A stretch of DNA of 46,225 nucleotides. It comes from an uncultured Prevotellaceae bacterium. Lineage in GTDB: Bacteria > Bacteroidota > Bacteroidia > Bacteroidales > Bacteroidaceae. Both the position numbers and the translations under genes were made by a program. The stretch spans positions 1-46,225 of the forward strand of contig OMWC01000029.1 in assembly GCA_900314655.1 (NCBI GenBank). Direction: 5' to 3'. The notes beneath the pieces are model-generated. The model was not told the DNA's origin. It was given only the letters and a program-made list of their open reading frames with translations, and made no database searches. Position 1 is the first letter of the stretch; the number at the start of each line of letters is the position of its first letter. Below, in pieces: positions 1 through 7,007 of this stretch.

Positions 1-31
1 AAGGTAAGTGAAAAATCTGACATGGCAAAAT

Positions 32-56
32 CCTGAGCAACTTTTTGTTGCTCAGG
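32..56. terminator. Hairpin, probable terminator of a gene left of the window
   Basis: A perfect 10-bp stem CCTGAGCAAC/GTTGCTCAGG closes a five-T loop. No clear T-run follows on either side, so factor-independent termination is plausible but not certain. No gene is visible between base 1 and this hairpin. Confidence 0.5.
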
Positions 57-108
57 TACTTATAAAGAAAGTTAAACTAAAGTGCTGCGGAATTTAGGGC
101 ATAAATAA

Positions 109-140
109 TTTGGCCGTTTGGAAATATGTTTGTACTTTTG
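109..140 (+). promoter_or_regulatory. Bacteroidota-type promoter (TTTG-N20-TACTTTTG)
   Basis: The -33 element TTTG (109-112) lies 20 nt before TACTTTTG (133-140), which fits the TAnnTTTG -7 consensus. It would transcribe the small frame at 169 and the lipoprotein at 334. Confidence 0.6.
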
Positions 141-168
141 CCTGTAACAATTCATAAAACAAGATAAT

Positions 169-303
169 ATGGAACGACAGCATGGACTAAACAATCAACA
201 ACGGAGTCTCTTTCGGGGGCATCCAAATATGAACGGGGAGTCCCCCGTTCACAGGAAGAAATCTGTCCCCGTGATTGGGTTTAAAAGGGGCTGGTGCTCG
301 TGA
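169..303 (+). CDS. Small open frame of 44 codons containing a REP-like hairpin
   Basis: An ATG 28 nt downstream of a good promoter opens a 44-codon frame ending in TGA at 301-303. I recognise no family. The second half is encoded by the REP-like hairpin sequence (231-285), so this may be the start of a gene overwritten by a repeat, or a leader peptide for the lipoprotein gene 30 nt downstream. Only the promoter context supports expression. Confidence 0.25.
   Translation: MERQHGLNNQQRSLFRGHPNMNGESPVHRKKSVPVIGFKRGWCS
231..285. repeat. REP-like palindromic element, family I
   Basis: GAACGGGG (231-238) and CCCCGTTC (243-250) form an 8-bp stem around a 4-nt loop. The sequence continues into CACAGGAAG...CTGTCCCCGTG. 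On the reverse strand it reads GGGGACAGA...TCT...TGTGAACGGGG, the same pattern as the hairpin at 1036-1072 on the other side of the lipoprotein gene and the one at 45917-45950. Confidence 0.65.
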
Positions 304-333
304 TTATTACAATCAAGGAATAAAAACAGAATT

Positions 334-1035
334 ATGGAAAAGGGGAAGATGATTTACATGATGAGATTTTATAGGACATATGCGACTTTTTTTATTACTT
401 TCGTATTACTTTCTTCTTGTGCCCAGATTGACAATAGACAATCCGAAGTTTATATGCTTACTCTGACAGAATCTGAAAGTATTTGCTTCATTCAGGATGC
501 AGATTCACTTTCATATAAGTGTTATGCCGTGGCAGTAGATAGTGATTGCATTAATATAACAATGCCGTATAGTACTAATTATTTTGTTGATGACATCAAG
601 AAAAAGGCTAAGAACCTGGCAGATGTTCCAATTGCCCAAAAGCAGAGAGGATACAGGGAAACCCTACAAGAACTGAAAACATGTATAAGAGTTATTTTAA
701 GTAAGTATAAGGGCAAATGTTTGAGTTGCCTTCATTGCAATCTATCAGATTTCAGCGACATCGCTGTTGCTGTTTCACGAGACTTACCTGAAATTAAATG
801 TAATAACATGTCACAGATAGAAGAAGTTATAAATACAACAACGTTAGCAACAGACTTGACGGCAATATTAGCAGAGTATAATATGCGAGTAAGGTCAATA
901 ACATTAGATGTAGAAGCAAAAGGTATTTATATGAACAAAGATTTATATTTGTCCACCCACTTGGTGTCTGGTAAAAACATACCTCAAAAGATTCTTGCAA
1001 TCCCCATCAAGATAAGCATTGAAGAATCAAGGTGA
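334..1035 (+). CDS. Hypothetical lipoprotein, AT-rich, flanked by REP-like hairpins
   Basis: 233 codons. The N-terminus has a basic stretch, a hydrophobic core and the lipobox LLSSC, so it should be a lipoprotein with Cys at about residue 29 (29 if the first ATG at 334 is used; a second ATG at 349 shortens the n-region). The mature part is Cys-rich (for example CLSCLHC near residues 128-134) and I cannot assign it to a family. Codon use is clearly more AT-rich than in the neighbouring genes, which suggests recent acquisition. REP-like hairpins lie on both sides, and the downstream one begins at the stop codon. It follows the promoter at 109-140. Function unknown. Confidence 0.7.
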   Translation: MEKGKMIYMMRFYRTYATFFITFVLLSSCAQIDNRQSEVYMLTLTESESICFIQDADSLSYKCYAVAVDSDCINITMPYSTNYFVDDIKKKAKNLADVPIAQKQRGYRETLQELKTCIRVILSKYKGKCLSCLHCNLSDFSDIAVAVSRDLPEIKCNNMSQIEEVINTTTLATDLTAILAEYNMRVRSITLDVEAKGIYMNKDLYLSTHLVSGKNIPQKILAIPIKISIEESR

Positions 1036-1072
1036 ACAGGGGACTCTGCTCACAAGGAGTCTGTCCCCCTGT
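1036..1072. repeat. REP-like hairpin, family I
   Basis: ACAGGGG (1036-1042) pairs with CCCCTGT (1066-1072), with inner pairing ACTC/GAGT (1043-1046, 1057-1060). It starts directly after the TGA of the lipoprotein gene and could also act as its terminator. The rest of 1073-1265 is AT-rich and I see nothing else in it. Confidence 0.6.
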
Positions 1073-1265
1073 GCTTGTAAATGAGGCGAACAAGATATTT
1101 TGTCGTTTTTTATAAGCAGTTATTTTAGAAAGGTAAAAATTACTTCGAGTGCAAATACATAAAAAATCCGACATCTTTCTATTTCAAAAGAAATATATAG
1201 ATAAAATCGTGAATTCTTTCTATGTCACAAACCGTGAACGCAGGAACCGTAATGTGGTCACATGC

Positions 1266-1982
1266 TCACAGGCTGATTCTGAAGCCCATGTTAAAGACTC
1301 CGGCACAACCGTAGCCCAACTCTGAGAAAAAGTTCAGCCTTTCACCTCCTACATTGATGCCAAAGGCCGTCAGTTGATAGGAAGGGCGCCACACAAACTC
1401 GTCCGTTTCTTCCAGCATTTTCGGCTCCGCCTCGGCATTGCCGCTATCATACACAGCGACGGAGTACTTGGAGTGACGACGCATCATACCCGCCGCAACT
1501 TGCGAATAAAACTGACAGTGAGAGAAATGTTTCCACGTGAGTTTTACTGATGGCATCACATAGAAAATTCCAACCTTCGCATCACCCCATGGCGCAGGAC
1601 TATCTGACGATTCCTCTGTCAGGAGGCTATTGGTTTCCTGGTAGCTGCTATTCTCGTAGCCTCCCGTTGCGCGTCCCCAACCTGCCATGATGCCGACCGC
1701 CCAGCGATTGTTCAGTCGATAATGGTACTGCAGACTCAACGTCAGAAATGATTCTCCGATCACATCGAAGCATTCCCCTTCATATTCAAGATGATATTTG
1801 TCCAGATAGGGAGCCTTCAAATTGTCAAAGACACGGTCGGTCATATTCGGTCCTAATCCGAAGCTGACGTTCAGTTCGTGATGAAACCTCACGTCTTTTC
1901 CCCTTTGACCATCCGGTTGCGCTTTCACCAATTGCGGAAGAGTCACCAAAGCCGCGATTGCCAGAATCAATCTGATTTTCAT
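1266..1982 (-). CDS. Outer-membrane beta-barrel protein, hypothetical
   Basis: 238 aa. It has a Sec signal peptide (MKIRLILAIAALVTLPQLVKAQ, cleavage around residue 21-22) and then alternating hydrophobic/aromatic stretches typical of an 8-10 strand barrel, such as FLTLSLQYHYRL, WAVGIMAGWGR, GIFYVMPSVKLTWKHF and LNFFSELGYGCAG. The C-terminus FRISL fits a barrel closing strand. The role is unknown; it resembles the small outer-membrane barrel proteins common in Bacteroidota. A likely -7 box (TATTTTTG on the minus strand) lies at 2008-2015, giving a leader of roughly 20 nt. It is monocistronic; the neighbours are repeat regions. Confidence 0.75.
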   Translation of the reverse strand: MKIRLILAIAALVTLPQLVKAQPDGQRGKDVRFHHELNVSFGLGPNMTDRVFDNLKAPYLDKYHLEYEGECFDVIGESFLTLSLQYHYRLNNRWAVGIMAGWGRATGGYENSSYQETNSLLTEESSDSPAPWGDAKVGIFYVMPSVKLTWKHFSHCQFYSQVAAGMMRRHSKYSVAVYDSGNAEAEPKMLEETDEFVWRPSYQLTAFGINVGGERLNFFSELGYGCAGVFNMGFRISL

Positions 1983-2007
1983 ATATTTGGTTACGTCTTT
2001 TTTCTAT

Positions 2008-2015
2008 GGCAAAAA
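2008..2015 (-). promoter_or_regulatory. -7 box TATTTTTG for the barrel gene
   Basis: The reverse complement of 2008-2015 is TATTTTTG and matches TAnnTTTG. I see no clear -33 element. Confidence 0.4.
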
Positions 2016-2146
2016 TAACAAATAAAAATAACTTCTATACAGGAACCTCTCGAGTTTTATACATTGTTAAGAACTGTTTGTTTTATTTGTAAGTTCCTCC
2101 CCTCTAAAAATTAAAACCTCCTAAACTGGAAATTTTTGCTTTAAAC

Positions 2147-2262
2147 ACTGACACCACCGCACATCCCCGATAAACAAAGGGCTGAAGTGTGTCAGTCGGA
2201 CTGACACCACTGACACAACACTGACACGCTTTTTGACTATGACTATGACGATGACTATGACG
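2147..2262. repeat. ACTGACAC iterons, a palindrome and a TGACTA hexamer array
   Basis: ACTGACAC occurs at 2147-2154, 2200-2207, 2209-2216 and 2220-2227. Inverted GTGTCAGT (2189-2196) forms a 9-bp perfect palindrome with the second copy (2189-2197 and 2199-2207, one base between). A hexamer array follows at about 2235-2262 (TGACTA TGACTA TGACGA TGACTA). The open frame across it is only Val/Ile/Ser repeats and I do not call it a gene. Confidence 0.6.
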
Positions 2263-2390
2263 TTTTGAGCCCTTTGATAAGGCAGGGATTTATTTAACGG
2301 AACACAAAGACACAAAGTTTTATTATTAAGGAAGAGATTACGATGGGGTGTGGATCACAGGGACTCTTTGACTCATTTTTATGAAAAATA

Positions 2391-2422
2391 TTTGGTGGAA
2401 ACAAGAATAATGAGTATCTTTG
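2391..2422 (+). promoter_or_regulatory. Promoter of the RAYT remnant
   Basis: TTTG (2391-2394), then 20 nt, then TATCTTTG (2415-2422). The ATG at 2449 follows after 26 nt. Confidence 0.65.
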
Positions 2423-2448
2423 CGCTATATAACGTAAACAAGCATTCT

Positions 2449-2739
2449 ATGCCCCGACAAAAGCGAGAGAAAAGCGGGACGGGCATCTATCACGTGATGC
2501 TCCGTGGTATCAACCGGCAGGACATCTTTGAGGAAGATGAAGACTACTTGCGTATGCTTGATTTGCTTCGGCAGCAGACAAATCGGTCAGATGACCAAGG
2601 CGGCAGGCCGTATGCTTTGTGTCGTGTCTATGCTTATTGCCTGATGAGCAATCATGTTCACCTGCTTATCGGAGAGGAGTCAGGCTCAATAGGCGATGTG
2701 ATCAAGCGGGATTACGGGGTGGGTTCCCCGTTCACATAA
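2449..2739 (+). pseudogene. REP-associated tyrosine transposase (RAYT, Y1_Tnp/IS200-like), truncated
   Basis: The 96 codons start at MPRQKREKSG. They show the RAYT N-terminal half: YHVMLRGINRQDIF, then YAYCLMSNHVHLLI with the HUH metal motif HVH, then GDVIKR. In full-length family members this is followed by the helix carrying the catalytic tyrosine and by the conserved YIHQNPV region. Here the frame runs at base 2710 into the composite repeat and ends after DYGVGSPFT. The catalytic Tyr and C-terminal half are absent, so the product should be inactive as a transposase. RAYTs mobilise REP-type hairpins, and the truncating repeat itself begins with such a hairpin. I chose the 2449 start because the family begins just before the xxGxYHV motif and because it fits the promoter. 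Confidence 0.85.
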
Positions 2740-2898
2740 TACACGCAAGAAAATTTTTTCCTGTTCTTGCTATCACTGCTATCACTAAAATTGGCAAACA
2801 ATTGGTTTACAATAAGTTGCCGAGAAAATTTTAGTGATAGCACAGGTGATAGCAGTGATAGCAAAACGCCGAAATCCTGAAAAAAGTTGATAGTTTAT
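2710..2898 (+). repeat. Composite repeat, copy A
   Basis: It starts with a small hairpin ACGGGG/CCCCGT (2714-2719, 2726-2731). A 36-nt spacer follows. Then come the arms TGCTATCACTGCTATCAC (2768-2785) and GTGATAGCAGTGATAGCA (2846-2863) around exactly 60 nt, with a third GTGATAGCA at 2834-2842, and a tail to about 2898. The same block recurs at 45963-46156 (direct) and 3178-3355 (inverted). Confidence 0.85.
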
Positions 2899-2932
2899 CC
2901 TGATTTTTATGATAAAAAGCCCGTTTTTTGAG

Positions 2933-3132
2933 ATTATTCACGCAGCGTGCATGGAGTCTGCAGAGTGAATAATATCTCTGCGAGCTCTTATGACTCGGCG
3001 TGAAGTTTCTTAGGAATTGTGTGGTGGCTGATGGTGTGCTGAATTACTGCGAAGCCTCCGCAGTAGTACTGCGGATGATGCGCAGTACTACTGCCAATGG
3101 GTTGCAGGAGTATTGCAACTGGTTCGCACTTT
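2933..3132. repeat. Cluster of hairpins in a non-coding stretch
   Basis: Four inverted repeats in tandem: ATTATTCAC/GTGAATAAT (2933-2941, 2965-2973); GCAGTAGTACTGC/GCAGTACTACTGC (3060-3072, 3082-3094), a perfect 13-bp stem with a 9-nt loop; GTTGCA/TGCAAC near 3101-3119; and TCGCA/TGCGA near 3124-3137. No convincing gene lies in 2740-3379. Confidence 0.6.
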
Positions 3133-3177
3133 TGCGAGAATTAAAGCGCGTATGCAAAAAACTGAGTGTTTAGGGGC

Positions 3178-3355
3178 GATTTTTTCAGAGTCAAGGCCGT
3201 TTTTGCTATCACTGCTATCACCAGTGCTATCACTAAATATTTCGTTACAACTCACAGATATTCAGCTGGTTACAGATTTCAGTGATAGCAGTGATAGCAA
3301 AAATAGGAAAACTTTTCTTTCATGCGCACAGGGGTTCTATCACCCTGTGAGCATG
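3178..3355 (-). repeat. Composite repeat, copy B (inverted)
   Basis: The arms are TGCTATCACTGCTATCAC (3204-3221) and GTGATAGCAGTGATAGCA (3282-3299), again exactly 60 nt apart. Read on the minus strand, it matches copy A in order: hairpin, AAGAAAAGTTTTCC spacer, arms, tail. The hairpin is CATGC-CACAGGG/CCCTGTG-GCATG (3321-3333, 3343-3355) and may also terminate the minus-strand esterase gene. Confidence 0.8.
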
Positions 3356-3379
3356 ATTCATTTGAGGAGGAAACTCTGG

Positions 3380-4768
3380 TTACGGGCGCATTACCTTTTT
3401 GCCTTTTGATACGGCGATACCCTTGAAACCTTGGGGAGCGGGCTGACCGTTGAGCTGATACCACTGGCGGGCTTCACCGTTTGAAGAGGTCTCTGGCTGA
3501 TGAATGCCTGCGGGGGCTTTGCGCAGGAGGTAGATGCGGGAGATCTTTATCGTGCCGACAGCTGCTGCCTGAAGGGCTATCTGGGCAACGTTGCTCACAT
3601 CGAGCCCGGCAAAGAGGCATTCGGCCTTATCGGCTCCGGCGTTGACCCATACCTTGGCGATTTCCTTATTGCTTGGACCTTGGATAAAAATCTGCGTAGC
3701 AATTGGAGTGGGCTCAGCAAACTCGAATACTACCTTGTCGTATTCGGACCAGTCGGCACCGCCCAGCCAGCAGGCTACACCGCCCCATTGCACACCATTA
3801 TAAATAAGGTTAGTGCCATCGGTGGTTACAGTTTCACCTTTGTCTGCAGCCCAGCAATAGCTGAAACGGTCGGTGATGATAACAGGCTCTGAATAATCCA
3901 CCTGCGGCACTTCGTCCTCGTCGATATCGGCTTCGATGCCCATCGTGGCGAGCATGGTCTTGGCGTAGCGGCGACCCAGTTTGCGATAGCCCTGCGAGTC
4001 GAAGTGTATGTTGTCGCTCTGCAAGGTGCAGCCTACGGATGAAACAACGTGGGCTGTGGGAATGGTCTTGGGCAGTTTGTTGATGGTAGGGTTGGCATGG
4101 GCGCATCCGCCGTTCTGGTCGGCTCCGCCCACTTCTCCTGCAATAAGGGGCACATCCTCAGCCTTGAGGTTGAGTTCGGAGAGCAGGTTCTCATAGACCT
4201 TCTTCACTTTCTGGATCCATGCGTCGCTGTAGGCGTCGCTCTCACCCTGATGCAGCAGGATGCCTTTGATGACACCGCTCTTCTGTGCTTCCTTGGCGCA
4301 TTCTATCAGGCGGGCCAGCGGATTGCCGCCGTAGGCATTGACGGAATTGATCTGCCAGCTCTCGGTCATCGAGTTGACATAGGCCTGCCATCCGTCGGGA
4401 TCATAGAGGTCAATCTTGATGCCGCCGATGGCTACCACCACCACGCCCACGCGCTTGGCTTCGTCGAGATTGGCTACCATAGTGCGGCCGAAGTAATCGG
4501 CCGGACAGAGACGGGTGTCGCAACGGGCCAATGGGGGCACGGCGCGATACCATTGTCCCAGCTTGCGGGTGCCGCAGTCGAGCGTTGACATCATCTGGAA
4601 ACGCTCACTGGGTGCGAGGTCGCAGTCTTCGATGGTGCCCTGGCCTTCCATGTTGCTCTGGCCGATACATAGATAGATGTAGAAATTGGGATCCACTTCA
4701 GCCTTGGCATTAGTGCTCAAGAGGGTCATGACGGCTATCAGGGCCGTCAGCATGAGGTTTCTTTTCAT
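3380..4768 (-). CDS. Secreted SGNH-type carbohydrate acetylesterase (SASA/DUF303, CE6-like)
   Basis: 462 aa. A signal peptide (residues 1-23) precedes an SGNH hydrolase domain. Block I is CIGQSNMEGQG with the nucleophile Ser, HQGESD is the middle block, and DNIHFDSQGYRKLGRRYA holds the Asp/His pair near residues 250-255. From about residue 290 a second beta-rich, carbohydrate-binding-like domain follows. The end, YQLNGQPAPQGFKGIAVSKG, is a short C-terminal motif seen on many Prevotella secreted enzymes, probably for surface sorting; that role is inferred. Such enzymes remove acetyl groups from plant polysaccharides or sialic acids; xylan or pectin is likelier here given GH3 and GH127 in the window. 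It lies downstream of the DUF4359 gene across a 7-nt repeat array. Confidence 0.85.
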   Translation of the reverse strand: MKRNLMLTALIAVMTLLSTNAKAEVDPNFYIYLCIGQSNMEGQGTIEDCDLAPSERFQMMSTLDCGTRKLGQWYRAVPPLARCDTRLCPADYFGRTMVANLDEAKRVGVVVVAIGGIKIDLYDPDGWQAYVNSMTESWQINSVNAYGGNPLARLIECAKEAQKSGVIKGILLHQGESDAYSDAWIQKVKKVYENLLSELNLKAEDVPLIAGEVGGADQNGGCAHANPTINKLPKTIPTAHVVSSVGCTLQSDNIHFDSQGYRKLGRRYAKTMLATMGIEADIDEDEVPQVDYSEPVIITDRFSYCWAADKGETVTTDGTNLIYNGVQWGGVACWLGGADWSEYDKVVFEFAEPTPIATQIFIQGPSNKEIAKVWVNAGADKAECLFAGLDVSNVAQIALQAAAVGTIKISRIYLLRKAPAGIHQPETSSNGEARQWYQLNGQPAPQGFKGIAVSKGKKVMRP

Positions 4769-4790
4769 GATTAGATAGTTATTATAAATG

Positions 4791-4832
4791 TTTCAGGTTT
4801 CAGGTTGCAGGTTGCAGAATCCAGGTTGCACT
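4791..4832. repeat. Heptanucleotide array (TTTCAGG family)
   Basis: Six consecutive 7-nt units: TTTCAGG twice, TTGCAGG, TTGCAGA, ATCCAGG, TTGCACT. The array ends at the stop codon of the DUF4359 gene. Related units occur at 30404-30424 and 43082-43116. Confidence 0.65.
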
Positions 4833-5431
4833 CACTCTTCCGCCTCCTCTTTAGCCCGGCGCTTAGCTTCCTTTTCGGCTTCTTTGGCTTTACGCTTAGC
4901 CTCCTTTTCAGCGGCCTTGGCTGCCTTTGCGGCTTCTTTGGCCTTGCGCTTGGCCTCTTTCTTGGCTGCTTTTTCGCGCTTCTTGGCTTCCTTCAGGGCA
5001 GCCTTCTCGGCTTTCTTGGCCTCGCGGAGCGCTTCCTTGTCGTCAGGGTCATCGAGATCTTTCTGCTGTAGCTTGTCGCCTTTCTCCAAAGCCTCGCGGA
5101 GCATATCCTTATCGAAGGTAATCACTTTGCCGAAGAGTCCTAAGGAGAGAATCTGATCCTTGCCGTCCATACGGATATGGGTGGTATTCACCACCAGGTA
5201 GTCATCGAGCTTGAGTTTCAGGTCGATGGCCAGGCTGGCAGCCGAACGCACCACGCTCTTGCCAAGATTAGTGAGCACATTGTTTCCAAGGCCGCGGTCT
5301 TCGGCCTCGTCGTCCACATATTCTGCAATGGCTTTCATCATGGCCTCCTTATGGGCCTTCTTGTCGGGTTTAGTGAGAGCCATGATGATGGCTACACCTA
5401 CAATAAGAATTAAAAAGAGCAGTTTTTTCAT
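4832..5431 (-). CDS. DUF4359-like membrane-anchored protein with a long charged helix
   Basis: 199 aa from the ATG at 5431. One N-terminal hydrophobic segment (KKLLFLILIVGVAIIMALT) is an uncleaved anchor or signal. It is followed by a globular region of about 100 residues (AHKEAMMKAIAEYV ... DQILSLGLFGKVITF) that resembles DUF4359 proteins. The last ~70 residues are almost only K, E, A and R in KEAKRKAKEAEKEAK-type repeats, predicting a single alpha-helix or coiled coil. I chose this start because upstream codons add an implausible second hydrophobic run and because a -7 box sits just upstream (5465-5472). Function unknown. Confidence 0.7.
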   Translation of the reverse strand: MKKLLFLILIVGVAIIMALTKPDKKAHKEAMMKAIAEYVDDEAEDRGLGNNVLTNLGKSVVRSAASLAIDLKLKLDDYLVVNTTHIRMDGKDQILSLGLFGKVITFDKDMLREALEKGDKLQQKDLDDPDDKEALREAKKAEKAALKEAKKREKAAKKEAKRKAKEAAKAAKAAEKEAKRKAKEAEKEAKRRAKEEAEE

Positions 5432-5464
5432 TTCCTTACTTTCATGATTATTGGTTTGCGGTTG

Positions 5465-5472
5465 CAAAAGTA
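5465..5472 (-). promoter_or_regulatory. -7 box TACTTTTG for the DUF4359 gene
   Basis: The reverse complement of 5465-5472 is TACTTTTG, 33 nt upstream of the ATG at 5431. It is divergent from the pepD promoter. Confidence 0.5.
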
Positions 5473-5480
5473 ATAAAAAA

Positions 5481-5525
5481 AGTGAAGAGTGAAGCGTGAT
5501 GAGTGAAGAATTTTTCATATCTTTG
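5481..5525 (+). promoter_or_regulatory. pepD promoter with upstream AGTGAAG heptamers
   Basis: Heptamers AGTGAAG, AGTGAAG, CGTGATG, AGTGAAG (5481-5508) are followed after 9 nt by TATCTTTG (5518-5525). No TTTG -33 element is present; the heptamers occupy that position. The ATG at 5554 follows. The same layout recurs at 37479-37516. Confidence 0.6.
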
Positions 5526-5553
5526 CAATCATCATGTAAAAAAGGATACAACT

Positions 5554-6921
5554 ATGAGTGAAAGAATCTTCCAACTGTTCAAGGAACTGAACGGGGTACC
5601 ACGCCCTTCATGGCACGAAGAACGAGTGGCCGACTGGCTCTGCGGGTTTGCCGAAAACCATCATTTAGACTATCAGCGCGATGACCATAACTGCATCGTG
5701 ATCCGCAAACCGGCCACACCAGGCCGGGAGCAGGCACCCATCACCGTGATGCATGCCCACATGGACATGGTTTGTGTGGCAGAGGAAGGCAAGGCATTCA
5801 ACCCGCTGACCGACCCGATAGAATCATACATTGAAAACGGATGGATGAAAGCCCGCGGCACATCGCTGGGAGCCGACAACGGCATGGGGCTCTGCATGGC
5901 TCTGGCCGTGATGGAGAGTGACAGTCTGGAGCATGGACCGCTGGAGCTCTTTGTCACCACCAACGAGGAAGACGGAATGACGGGCGCCGCCAACATCAAG
6001 CCCGGTTTTATCAAAGGACGCAGAATGATTGACCTCGACTCGGAAGACTATGACACCATCACCACAGGAGCCGCCGGTGCCTATCTGCAGAACCATCGGC
6101 TGCCGCTGAAGAGGGAGCAAACGCCCGAGGAGCTGCATTATTATAAGGTGAGCATCCAGAGCAGCACGGGCGGACATTCGGGCGTAGATATCAACAAGGG
6201 CAGGAAAAGTGCGGTGAAGGAAATCTGCGCCCTGCTCGACAAGATGTTCCAGGAAGACCCCACCATGGTTGTGGCCGACATCACCGCCGGCGAAGCCAAC
6301 GCCTCCATCCCGGCAAGGGCTTCGGTCATCATCGGAAAAACCACCGCCGAAGGACTGCCCGCCGAGGGTGTCAGCGAATGTGAAAAGCCTGAAAGCATCA
6401 TCAGCCGCACATCCGTCATGGCCCTAATCCGTGCAATCGGCAGGATACCCTACGGTGTGATTAAGATGAGTGAACGGATGGAAGGCACGGTGGAGACGTC
6501 CAACAACATCGGCGTAATCCGCACCCAGGAAGATCACTTCCATGTGACCACCCATACCCGCTCGTTCATCAACACGAAGATGGAGCGTATCGGCAAGGAA
6601 ATTGCCGATGAAATCGTCCAAAATGGAGGTTGTTCGGAGATTGTGATGTCAACGCCCGCCTGGCAGGAACGCACCGACAGCGAGTTTATGCACCTGGTGG
6701 AACAGACCTTCGAAGATGTGCTCGGCTTCCGCCCGCGACTGGTAGAGATGCACTTCGTGATGGAGATGGGCTATTTCGTGGAACGATTCCCTGGCATTGA
6801 GATCATTCCCATCGGACCCCGCATCCTGGAACCCCACTCCACCAACGAGCGCGTGGAAATCTCCACCATCGGTAATATCTGGAAAGTGTTAGTGGAACTG
6901 CTGAAAAGGCTTGGGGAATGA
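5554..6921 (+). CDS. pepD: Aminoacyl-histidine dipeptidase (M20C, PepD family)
   Basis: 455 aa. A zinc dipeptidase that cleaves Xaa-His and other dipeptides in the cytoplasm. Visible M20 features are the first metal ligand in VMHAHMDMV (H69, with D71), the bridging Asp in GTSLGADNGMG (D108), the catalytic Glu pair in TNEED (138-139), LDSED (about 161-165), the lid-domain signature GGHSGVDI, and the late His in EPHSTNERVE. There is no signal peptide. I start at MSERIF, which fits the family and follows the TATCTTTG box by 28 nt. The stop codon touches an 8-nt repeat array that leads straight into the next gene. Confidence 0.93.
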   Translation: MSERIFQLFKELNGVPRPSWHEERVADWLCGFAENHHLDYQRDDHNCIVIRKPATPGREQAPITVMHAHMDMVCVAEEGKAFNPLTDPIESYIENGWMKARGTSLGADNGMGLCMALAVMESDSLEHGPLELFVTTNEEDGMTGAANIKPGFIKGRRMIDLDSEDYDTITTGAAGAYLQNHRLPLKREQTPEELHYYKVSIQSSTGGHSGVDINKGRKSAVKEICALLDKMFQEDPTMVVADITAGEANASIPARASVIIGKTTAEGLPAEGVSECEKPESIISRTSVMALIRAIGRIPYGVIKMSERMEGTVETSNNIGVIRTQEDHFHVTTHTRSFINTKMERIGKEIADEIVQNGGCSEIVMSTPAWQERTDSEFMHLVEQTFEDVLGFRPRLVEMHFVMEMGYFVERFPGIEIIPIGPRILEPHSTNERVEISTIGNIWKVLVELLKRLGE

Positions 6922-7007
6922 GAAATTGGGAAAATGAGATATTGAGAGAATGAGAAATTGGGAAAATGAGAGAATGAGAAAATGAGAAATTGAGGAAATG
7001 AGAAATT
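6920..7007. repeat. Octanucleotide array GAGAAATT/GAGAAAAT, 11 units
   Basis: Eleven consecutive 8-nt units, starting GAGAAATT, GGGAAAAT, GAGATATT, GAGAGAAT. The pepD stop TGA (6919-6921) overlaps its first base pair, and the ATG of the next gene (6998-7000) is formed inside its tenth unit. The same octamer family is at 19453-19493. Confidence 0.8.

Noticed and set aside
2121..2315. 64-codon minus-strand frame with VIVIVIV and VSVVSVVSV
   Set aside because: The repeats come from the TGACTA and ACTGACAC arrays in DNA; no start signal or family.
2768..3299. CRISPR-like array from repeated TGCTATCAC units
   Set aside because: The units are 9 nt, directly adjacent or inverted, with no regular unique spacers and no cas genes.
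3113..3409. 98-codon plus-strand frame across composite repeat copy B
   Set aside because: It consists mostly of translated repeat arms (LLSLLSPVL, SDSSDSKN) and runs into the esterase gene on the other strand.
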